Source: Galerina marginata (Eukaryota > Basidiomycota > Agaricomycetes > Agaricales > Galerinaceae). Taken from it: a stretch of 64,000 nucleotides of DNA. The translations under genes and the position numbers were made by a program. The notes beneath the pieces are model-generated. The model searched no databases. It saw nothing but the letters and a program-made list of their open reading frames with translations, and was not told where the DNA came from. Shown here piece by piece: positions 55,616 to 64,000 of the stretch. The stretch is from the NCBI GenBank assembly GCA_023014335.1, contig JAECYW010000033.1:434001-498000 (forward strand), in the 5' to 3' direction. The stretch's first letter is position 1. Each line of letters begins with the position of its first letter.

Positions 55616-56306
55616 TAGTGTTTGGAAGTCCGGTTACGGAACCGCAAAAAGACCGTAACCGAACCGGACCCAGACCGATGAGGACCGCAAAACTCGAGGA
55701 CCGATGAAGACCGTTAACCGCAGTCCGGTTAACGGTCTACCATATTTTCGAAAATGTGAGGACCGACGAAAAACCGGTTTTAACCGGTTCCAACCGGTCG
55801 TTCGGGCTGTAATTTTACACGTAGATAGCGCCAAATAATACCTTTCAGACGACTCTAAGATCGTAATTTTAAACAGAAAACTGATGAAGTTGCAGTCAAA
55901 TTTGTGAAATTAATTGAATTCAAATATATTTATGTCTAACTTCCTTAATTGTCAGTCAATATTCGTGTTCTTGACCTCATTTTGGAGAGTAAAATAATTG
56001 TATTTTAACTAGATAGCTTAAATCTATTTTAGTGGTGTTAATGCTCGCTAATTTCACTGATTAAATGGTTAGATACTGATCTGAAACTGTAAAAAGGGGA
56101 AAAAACCGGTTTTTAACCAGTCCTGAGCTGGTTTTAACTGTAACTGGTCAAGACCGGTTCATAGACCGCAAAAAAACCGATCTTAACCGGTCTACTGCAG
56201 TCCGGTTTGGTTTTTTGCACTTTCCGAGTTTTGATAGACTGGTCCCAGTCTGCGGTTAAGGCTCCTGAGGCCAAAAAACCGGACCGGACCGGACTTTCAA
56301 ACACTA
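55616..56306. mobile_element. Non-autonomous hAT-like element (MITE-type), copy 1
   Basis: A 691-bp element begins TAGTGTTTGGAAGTCCGG and ends with the inverse, CCGGACTTTCAAACACTA, so it has terminal inverted repeats of about 18 bp. The flanking 8-mers TACATGTA (55608-55615) and TGCATGTA (56307-56314) match at 7 of 8 positions, as expected for an 8-bp hAT target duplication that has aged. The interior is rich in AACCGGT and GACCG repeats and has no transposase ORF. A shorter relative lies at 59040-59613. Confidence 0.85.
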
Positions 56307-58114
56307 TGCATGTACAAGCCTGCATTTCAAGTTGAATCCAAATTCCAACCCTGACACTGTGTCCGATTTTTCTGCCAATTTTGGCAAAGACTGACACTCG
56401 GCGCAGAAATGGATTTATGTCTGCTGAAAATACAACAAAAATTTCTCCGAGTATTGAGTCTTTGGGCTCTGCAATAAGGGTTAAACAAAAGACCCCCAAA
56501 AATTGATCTTTTTTGTTTTCTTTTACATGGTGAAAAATGAATCTCTTAATTTCTCACACAATATAATATACTAGCACATATTTTTTTATTCCCTTTATGG
56601 GAACTTTTACAGCACTTTGCAAATAGCTTGACAGTAACGGCCCGGGAAAGAAAGAAAGGAAGATTAACCCTAGATTAGCACTTAGCGCTAAATCACCGCT
56701 CCTGCACTTCCAAATGGACAGAAAAAAGGATATGGCTCTGGGAAGGTATCCTAAAAGCGAACGGAGGTCTACGAGATTGTTTTGTCATGCCAGAATTGTC
56801 AAATGTTGGGCGAATGGGCAGGAACTCAATTTAGGGTTATAATGTTATGTAGGACTGCCCATGTATCTGATGGCCGCAATATCTATGGAAAAAATGCAAA
56901 GCTCATCTACAAAAGCTTATAGAATGATACAGACGGCATATCTAAACATTCTACAAAATTTGGTAGGTGTTCTACCAGCCAGAAGTACGAGAACCGGTCA
57001 AACCCTATCGCGGGGTTTCTTTTTCTTTTCTTTCTTTCCCAGGCCATTACTGTCAACCTTTTTGCAAACCGCTGTAAAGAAGAAACTTTTTTGTCTTGTA
57101 TTTCAGTGGAAGTTCAAACATTACAGACTTCAAACAATCAGCTGATAAACACGTTCATAAAATGTGACTTGTTGTCATCCCTTTTTGTTGCGGCAAAGGA
57201 AACCCAAAAGGTTTGGCTTTCAACCTTGAAAATTTTTGAATTATTGAACCACTAATTGGCCAGCAAGAAGACAATACAATATTTTGGATTTTTCATCTTG
57301 AAAAATACATAGGCAAGTATTGGACCACTACCCGTCAGGCTTCAACCAATAATTGTCTACTGGCTCTGACTCTGAGATCAAAGTGACGTGATCATGTTGG
57401 CAGCTCACATTGGTTGCCATAAATCTTATAAATAAGTCTTGTAGGGCCGGTAGCAACCAGCAAGGCCCACTCCCTTTTTTTATTGCCTTCATTGTCACTA
57501 TTGGCGTTCAACGCAGACCAAATCTCAAATTCAGTATGTTACTTCAGTGTTAAAAAGCCCAATCCTTGTCTATAGGAACTTCTTTCCCATTGCCAATAGT
57601 AAATTGTAGTACTTTATTTTTTGACATATCTTATTCTGTTTCTATTTGACTGTTTAAGAAGGCTATGTAACTTTGAGCAGGCTTGGCATCTTCAGGAGAC
57701 AATGTCACAGAATTTTGAACCATACTCATCATTGCAGGTGGTGCTGACAATGAATTGAAGGCAAAGACAGGATGGGGCATCCCAGGTCAAAGCACAGTTG
57801 CGCGCAATAATTAGCGGGATCCATGCTCGCTTCGTCACTGTTCAGCAGCGCCCTAGAGAGTTTCACAGTGATATACCATTTGGTTTAAATCCATGTAGGT
57901 AAGCTTATCCAATGAAGATTATTGATCTTGGCATGGAAAATTGATGAATGAAGCCTATTTGAATATTTGGAAAACAAATAATATTATAACACGTTCGTGA
58001 GGAACAACATTCAGATGCTACCGAGCTGTGATTTGAGCCTGTAATAGCCGACAAATTTGCCAACTTACATAGTAGACGGCAAAGAACTACATCATAAAAG
58101 GAAAAACAACCTAC
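56307..58114. other. AT-rich, gene-poor region
   Basis: Short ORFs only (for example 56861-57145), with no recognised domain. The sequence looks like decayed repeat DNA, but no termini or duplications were identified. Confidence 0.35.
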
Positions 58115-58219
58115 ACGGAGTGGAAGGTGCCCATAAAGCAAGGCTTTATCCATGTCTTCAGGATTGTAGACGTGCCCATCAGGGTACAAAAACCATGGTA
58201 GATCATCAACAACTTCTTC
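58115..58219 (-). pseudogene. Fragment resembling the agaricomycete DUF6698-type family
   Basis: A 35-codon block reads EEVVDDLPWFLYPDGHVYNP, then EDMDKALLYGHLPLR, followed by a donor-like GTAGGT. The 'PxFLYPDG.VY(D/N)PED...GL.RGHLL.R' pattern is one I associate with a large repeat-like gene family (DUF6698) of mushrooms. The next conserved part (a FTGPSSA motif) was not found downstream, so it is a fragment. The family assignment is from memory and tentative. Confidence 0.4.
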
Positions 58220-58539
58220 CCAGCAATGATATCATTATAATTTATATGTCCTTGATGAGAATTTAGTAATGTAATGTGAAAGAAAGAAAGATGTATGACT
58301 GGCTCGCTTCATATTTCAGAGGGCATAGCAAAGATGCAGTCATCGGGTGGGAGAAGCCACAATCAGATTTCTTCACGTTATCTTTCTGCTAAATGGGTGG
58401 CTCCAGTGTTGCAGTAAGTTAATGAGTAGATACTCAATGATGGAAGGCTTCAGGCTTCAGGTGTCCTCAGCTCGAACATTGTTGACACCTTCACTAACCT
58501 ATAGTATCAGTGAAGACATAGTAACGTAGACAAGGAAAG

Positions 58540-59880
58540 ATGATATACCTTATGGCTGACGCGACGGCAAAGCTTCCTCTGGGCACTAAAAACAATTATG
58601 TTGCTGCAGAAATTGCGACAGTCCAAAATCCTGTGGGTACAATGGTATTGTTGGGATACCAGCTATCATGCTGGTTTTCAGTAGAAGCACTTACACAGAG
58701 TGGAGTTTGTTCTGTCAGATGACCTGAATGCCTTCAGGTTCTTGGACCCTAATGAAGTGGTTCATGCTCCTCTTGAAGGGTTTATTGGTGGCTCAAGGCA
58801 AAGGCGAGGTTGATGACTGGCCATAATTTCTACTAATCTGTAAGTCCCCACTTGAAGAAGCCCATTCAAAGGACTTACTCTTTTCAATCAGTTTTGTGGA
58901 CCGTGATATGTACAAGTGATATGCAGGCAGCGGCATTGGGCATTACAAAGTTGGTCTTGCAGGAGACACACAAACCGCCGCCTCTGCTCCTGAACCCAAC
59001 AGCGTAGAATAGGAAATCCCTATTGAGGATAGTGTTTGAAAGTCCGGTTCGGTCCGGTTTTTTGACCTCAAGGGGCTTAACCGTAGACCGGGACCGGTCT
59101 ACGAATTCCTGAAAAGTCAAAAGACCGGACCGAGACCGCAAAAGACCGTTAACCGCGGTCTTTTGCGGTCTTTAGACCGGTCTCAGTCTACATTGGTTAA
59201 AACCAGCTCATAACCGGTTGTTTAGGAATATTTTAAATAATATGGCTCGGTAGAAATGTTAACATACCTATTCGCTTTCAAACGAGCCCAAGAACGTGTA
59301 AATAGTCTCAGAATTGATGAATTTATGAAAATAATCCGATGGATCTACCATTTTTGAGAAACTTTTAGTATTTTCACAATATCTCAGCCAATATTTGACT
59401 AAATTACTTGATCTTAGACGCGTTTTGAAGGGAATAATTAGCGCCAAAAAAGACTGGTCTTAACCAACGTAACCGGTTAACGAAGGCCGGTCTTTTTGCG
59501 GTCTCAACATCTCAAAAACCAAAGACCGGACCACCCTGGTCCGGTCTTTTGCGGTCTGGTCCGGTCTGGTCACTGGTTTTTTTGCGGTTTTGAGACCAGA
59601 CTTCCAAACACTAATTGAGGAGGACAAGGTTGCAAGGGCTGTAGGCAAGACGGGGCCTGAGGATGTCAGCACCACATCTGCTGACATTGACAAGAATGCT
59701 CACAATGAGCGGGGCACAAGGATGAGGAAGTTGATGAGTGGGAGAGTGACGAGGATGACAGTGAGGAAAAGGATGACAAAGGAGCAGAGGATGATGATGA
59801 GGATATGGGAGCTGAGGACAGCAAGAGTGGGTTTGTCGACCCCAAGGACAAGGAAGGCTATGCTCCATTGTAAGCCTGAT
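58540..59880 (+). pseudogene. Decayed multi-block coding relic interrupted by a MITE
   Basis: Several blocks on the plus strand look like former exons: ADATAKLPLGTKNNYVAAEI (about 58555-58640), EFVLSDDLNAFRFLDPNEVV (about 58703-58800) and GSGIGHYKVGLAGDTQTAA (about 58926-58990). The last continues to an in-frame TAG and then EIPIE, where the hAT-like element is inserted. After the element come EDKVARAVGKTGPEDVSTTS and, in another frame, an acidic tail (DEEVDEWESDEDDSEE, then SGFVDPKDKEGYAPL, stop). Stops and frame changes show that it is not functional. The family is not recognised; repeat origin is suspected. Confidence 0.45.
59040..59613. mobile_element. Non-autonomous hAT-like element (MITE-type), copy 2
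   Basis: A 574-bp element starts TAGTGTTTGAAAGTCCGG and ends ACTTCCAAACACTA, the inverse of the same terminus. It is flanked by a perfect 8-bp target duplication, ATTGAGGA (59032-59039 and 59614-59621). The perfect duplication indicates a younger insertion than copy 1. The interior has the same GACCGG/AACCGG-rich character. No transposase is encoded, so mobility would need a hAT transposase elsewhere. Confidence 0.9.
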
Positions 59881-59987
59881 AGTAGTGGTTAGGCAAATGT
59901 AACGACTCACCTGCTTATGGGTAAAACTTGAGGTCTGCCTCCTAACCCATGATCTACAAATGCCAACCCAAATCCGCAGGCTGAAGA

Positions 59988-60227
59988 ATGACCGGCGTGA
60001 TGATGAGTTTTGGAATATCTTCAGAACGCCTGGAACAAAGATATCGTCAATTGCGCAACAAGGCTGGTAAATATCTGGTTAAGGCTTACAATAATAAAAG
60101 GGTGGTGGTTCTAGCCAACGGTGATCTTGACCATCACTTCAAAAAGTTTGGGACGACAATGGGAATCGCGACAGTAGCTGATGACAATGTAGAATATGAT
60201 TATGTCGGTAGATTTGGTCTTGTGTGA
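59988..60227 (+). other. Short ORF, unrecognised
   Basis: A 79-codon ORF contains a well-formed stretch RNKAGKYLVKAYNNKRVVVL, then ANGDLD and KKFGTTMGIATVADDNVEYD. Composition is coding-like and it follows the relic on the same strand. No start, splice structure or family is certain. It may be another block of the same decayed gene. Confidence 0.25.
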
Positions 60228-60364
60228 CTTTTTGCCAGTCATGGCATCTCTGGCAAAATTGCTCAACTTCAAACTGTTGAAAGCTGTATTTTCTACTACT
60301 TTTGTTTTTTACACTGCTAAATGCAGGCTGTTGAAAGCATGCTGCTCACACTCTGCTGATATAC

Positions 60365-61066
60365 TTACTCCATCTGAAGTTCACTTGGGGATGTTCTTGA
60401 GAGGTTTAGTCCACCGATCTGGCCCCATAAAGAAAAATCCTTCCCATCCTCTGAGGACTCAGAAACGCTGGGGCTAAGTTTTCTTTTGACCGGTTTCTTC
60501 TTTCCTGCAGCCTTCTTTGACTTGATTGCTTTCTGGGAGCTGTGATCCAAGTTGTCGCTGATGTTCTGCAAATTTTCATGTTAAACAGCAAATGACTAGG
60601 GTTTACTAACAACGACTGGCTGTTCTAGGGCATAGTTGTTGGTGCTAGAACCACTGGTGGATCCTTCTCCCAAGTTGGTGGGTTAGACAACTGGCAACAC
60701 ATTGTTGCTTGATGATCCAAGGGAGTAAGAACTTGTTGCCAGATACTTGGACTTGCTGAACGCAAGTGTCTTCATGATCTCATCTTCATCACTGTTAGTC
60801 TCTCCATCCTTAAGAAACAGCAGCTCCTCTTTCAAATCTTGGATGACTGGCACACTGGTCATTGGATTTATAAGAATTGAGCATGTAGATTGGACTTAAG
60901 TACTTGCTTTGTTTTTCCCTTTGCTCTTGGTCCTAGAAACAGCTTGATTCTTTGGTGTAGTTGTCAGAGCAATATCATCGTCAGACACTATATCCTTCAT
61001 GGGCACTGGCTGAGGCTTGATCTTCCTTGATCGGACTGCGAGTAGCTGAACAGCATATTTCTGGAC
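60365..61066 (-). pseudogene. Three-exon relic with one in-frame stop
   Basis: On the minus strand, a block from 61066 (VQKYAVQLLAVRSRKIKPQP, then SDDDIALTTTPKNQAVSR) leads through a GT-AG junction in phase to IQDLKEELLFLKDGETNSDE. That block continues to SSSNNVLPVV followed by TAA at 60683-60685. Beyond the stop the same frame is open (PTNLGEGSTSGSSTNNYALE) to a donor at 60610, and the last exon 60565-60365 reads NISDNLDHSSQKAIKSKKAA and ends SRTSPSELQME. One stop codon in otherwise good exons marks a pseudogene or a mis-spliced prediction. It is Lys/Ser-rich, family unknown. Confidence 0.45.
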
Positions 61067-64000
61067 CTGCACAGATTTTCCTGACTAAAGAAAGCTTTTG
61101 CAGGATTTATCTGCTTGTCAACTGTCCAATGAGTTTCACAGCATCAAAGAATTCTGCATTGATCTGCTCTAAGCAGTGCCATTCTGAGCACATCTGAGGC
61201 AGTCTGGGTTGTTCTGTGTAGTGCTAGTCCAGTTTATTTCTGCTCGTATCTGTATACATCTGCTATGTACTGTAATTTCTCTCTTGTACCCATGCTCTTG
61301 CTACTGCCTATCCTGAGTTCTGTCAAAATGAAAGAAAGAAGTTTGTGGCGCCTCATATTCTCGAAAGTCGCTCAATCCACATAAGCAAATAGGTCAGCTA
61401 GATAGAAGGCAACTGGTTGGCGAACCCAGGATCAGTTGAGTAGGCAAAATCAGAATTTGGGGTGAGTTTGCTATAGCCTTACAAATTGGAAATCAGGGTG
61501 AAGTGCATGGATAAAAAAGTGAACATTCACCTTATTACCAGAGGCCGGCAGGTGCACAAACAATAGTGCAGGAGGTCAAGGTAGCGGTGACCTATCAGAT
61601 AACTGCATGCCCATATATCAGGTTAAATCATATACATAAGTTAACACAGTGTACCTTTGCTTGCTGACCTCCAGCCATTCTAATTCAAAAAGTCTACCAA
61701 AGCCCACTATGCCAATATTGTTCTGTCAGTGTCTCGTCAAAGAATAATATACTGGTGGATGTGATTCAATGCTAGAAAGTATGCATTAGTGAGAGGGTAG
61801 CTGGCTGGAGCTATCTAGCGCTATTTGTTTTGCGAGCCACTTTTCGTGTTTTCTGAGCCAATTTTAGGTAGATTTTATCAATTCGACCCAATAAATTATC
61901 ATTTGAGAGCTCAATTCCTGGTTTTTGTGAGCCAAGCCACTTTCAAAGTGAGCCACCTAATATTTATTGAGATGCTAAACTACAGTTCTACAAGATAAGC
62001 CACATAAATTAAAAGCAACACCTATGCTTTGATATCTGAGTCTACACTTGAATTTTGAGTCTACCTTGTGATTTCCGAGTCACCTTTAATTTCCGAGCCA
62101 CCTATTGAATTTCCCAGTAAAAAGTCCGTTGAGGGGAGATCAAGAGCTGTCACGAGCCTTGGCCAGCTTTGATCACATTTGATCAGCCTTGATTTTCTGG
62201 ACACCTATTTAAAGATATTGAGGCTGGTCAAGCTCTGCACAAGCTCAGCGAAGGTTTTGAGAAATTTCAATGCTCCCTTGATCTGGCTCGATTGATTTTG
62301 GTTAGAATCTTTAGCTTCGTTCTTGGATTTCCTTAATTTTACTAGAACGCAGAACATATGTTGGCAGCAATTGGAATTTAATATAAAACACATAGATGGT
62401 CCACTACAGAAAGAATAAATCAATGCTACTGATATGCTACGTAGAGTATCAACTTTACATGCTACCCTAGCCCAACCAATGCTGTGGGGAAATGGTTAAT
62501 TGAACCAAGCAGCTGCCAAAGTTGCTTTGAGAGAAAGTTAGAAGTGACACAAGCACCTGTAGTAACTACATTTATGTATCAATTACTGGCAGTTGCCTGA
62601 TCCACTGATATGGAATATCAGGGAGTTTGCCTGGCTACCATTTTAGGAAGCACCTCAGGAAAAGGCCTGTAAGGTGCCGGAAATGCCGGGGTAGATTGGG
62701 AATGCCTCTTGGAAGGCGGGTAGGGTGTTTGAGATGCCGAAAATTCCAGGGGGAGGGGCGGGATATGGCTAGAAAAGCACAGGGGGGCGGGGATGTACAA
62801 ACAATGGACAAACAATGCACCATTTTGATCCTGGGGCGGTATTTTTGCTCCTGTGCGGGATATGGGTCAATTCGCGGCGCCAAAATTTGTGCAGTGGGTT
62901 GGAATATATTATCTACACCCTATTCACCCTTTAGCGCGTGTCAATCGAGTCGGGAATGGGTGGATTAGAGAATGAGCATCTGGATGACGCTCTATTTTTA
63001 GTTCACGAATATTCCGAAAGCGGAAATTAGCCCCGGAATGCTTTGATGGGCTCGTTTTTGCTCCTCCATTCCCCTCCCTTTGCTGTCCCCTTCAAATGAA
63101 ATGCATAGTTCGATTCTCCTTAGAAATGCGAACGTAATGATACCATTTTTATCCCTCAGAACTGGCTGGAAGTTGAGAAATGATCTTTCAACCAGATGAA
63201 ATCTACACATTCGAAATTCTTGCATTCTGGGTATCTCTGACTTCAATTAACCAGCAAAGAATAATATACTTATTTACTATCTTACAATACAGTAGTACAG
63301 GCGGGCGTAATGAACAGAAAAGAGAGAACGAGAAACGACAGGTGACGATGAGGTCCTGCGCAGTCCTCGTCACCTACCATCTAGTGGGCTCGCGCAGGCC
63401 ATCCACTACACCAACCTGGCTGGCCGGCCTACCTGGCGAGCTGGGGCGAAGGTGGTGGGTGATGTTCGAGAGCCGGCGTCGCTGGCTCGTCGTCGCCACC
63501 AGCAACAGGGAATACATAGGTGGATGAGGGCTGACACAGCGTAGGTGCTAGCAATGGGAAGTGGTGCTGAGCTGGCGGTGATGCGATTTGGCTGTGCTTG
63601 AGGCGAGTCACGATAAAGTTGCTATGGGCGAACACGAGCGACACGTAGTTCTGAACCCGCAGGTGAAGACCGCCTCAGCCCGTTGACCTACGCCTCCTCC
63701 CACACAAGCGGTAATACCGTTGCTTCCAATGTGTCACACACGTGTAACGTGGACGGCGAGCTGGGAGACGTGATACCCCCCAATAGGAGGCGTTGGCGGA
63801 TGCCAGAAACGCGAACGCCATCACGAAGACGGCGTTCGTGTTCCTTTCCTCGATACGGCTCGTGGGGCTGAGGCCCGTTGGTGAGGCCCGTCGGTTTGCG
63901 GGCTGAGGTGTGGGAGCAGGGCGCCAATTGTTACTGGGTGGGCGGTGTAGGCGGCCGATGAGGAGGGCATGTCACCGCTCTGTGCGATGTCAGTGGATAG
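61067..64000. other. Gene-poor right edge, probable repeat remnants
   Basis: No gene is supported. A G-rich stretch at 62640-62780 repeats GGTGCCGG/GATGCCGAAAA-like words. At 63920-63940, read on the minus strand, CCAGTAACAATTGGCGCCC resembles the end of an LTR followed by a primer-binding site. The minus-strand ORF at 63688-63927 would then be the start of a gag-like reading frame. This is suggestive only, because the second half of the element and the LTR partner lie outside or are absent. Confidence 0.25.

Noticed and set aside
63882..63892. GAGGCCCGTC present at both ends of the window
   Set aside because: The 10-bp match with position 1 does not extend, so it does not indicate a terminal repeat or circular molecule.

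Overview
The window looks like nuclear DNA of a mushroom-forming basidiomycete (Agaricomycetes). Genes are split by many short GT-AG introns (44-83 bp, often with a CTAAC-like branch point). The recognisable families are typical of this group: F-box proteins led by an LPPEL-type motif, a DUF6533 membrane protein, an SRPK-like kinase with an HTD catalytic loop, a tiny Tudor-type (DUF2945) protein, and a Ser/Thr-rich cysteine-rich secreted protein. No rRNA, tRNA, CRISPR or bacterial-type feature was seen. All exon structures were worked out by hand from splice signals, reading phase and agreement between paralogues.

Left part (1-8.7 kb): a diverged duplicated gene fragment, then three tandem copies of F-box family A on the minus strand. 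Only the middle copy is intact; the outer two carry frameshifts. Between them lie relics of an F-box family B gene and of a DUF2945 gene. From 9.1 to 13.7 kb are two ordinary minus-strand genes: a basic and acidic, probably nuclear protein and a CTP-dependent diacylglycerol kinase (DGK1 type).

Centre (14.8-36.2 kb): ten minus-strand copies of F-box family B, all sharing one phase-0 intron just before an Asp-Trp motif and a common C-terminal signature. Six are intact, two are clear pseudogenes, one has a frameshift in exon 1, and one has a late frameshift that gives it a new C-terminus. Older relics lie between them. Within the array sit a plus-strand DUF2945 mini-gene, an unrelated single-exon F-box gene, and a cysteine-rich secreted protein gene. 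The array has the signature of birth-and-death evolution of SCF substrate receptors.

Right-centre (36.5-51 kb): a proline-rich protein preceded by a strong upstream ORF, a disordered repeat protein with a GC-AG intron and a frameshift, the SRPK-like kinase with a relic behind it, an orphan three-exon block, a nine-exon DUF6533 gene, and a roughly 1,340-residue serine-rich protein whose frame breaks at a homopolymer.

Right part (51-64 kb): gene-poor. A pyrimidine-rich stretch with a local duplication is followed by two related non-autonomous hAT-like elements with 8-bp target duplications, one sitting inside a coding-like relic, and by scattered decayed coding blocks that look derived from repeats.
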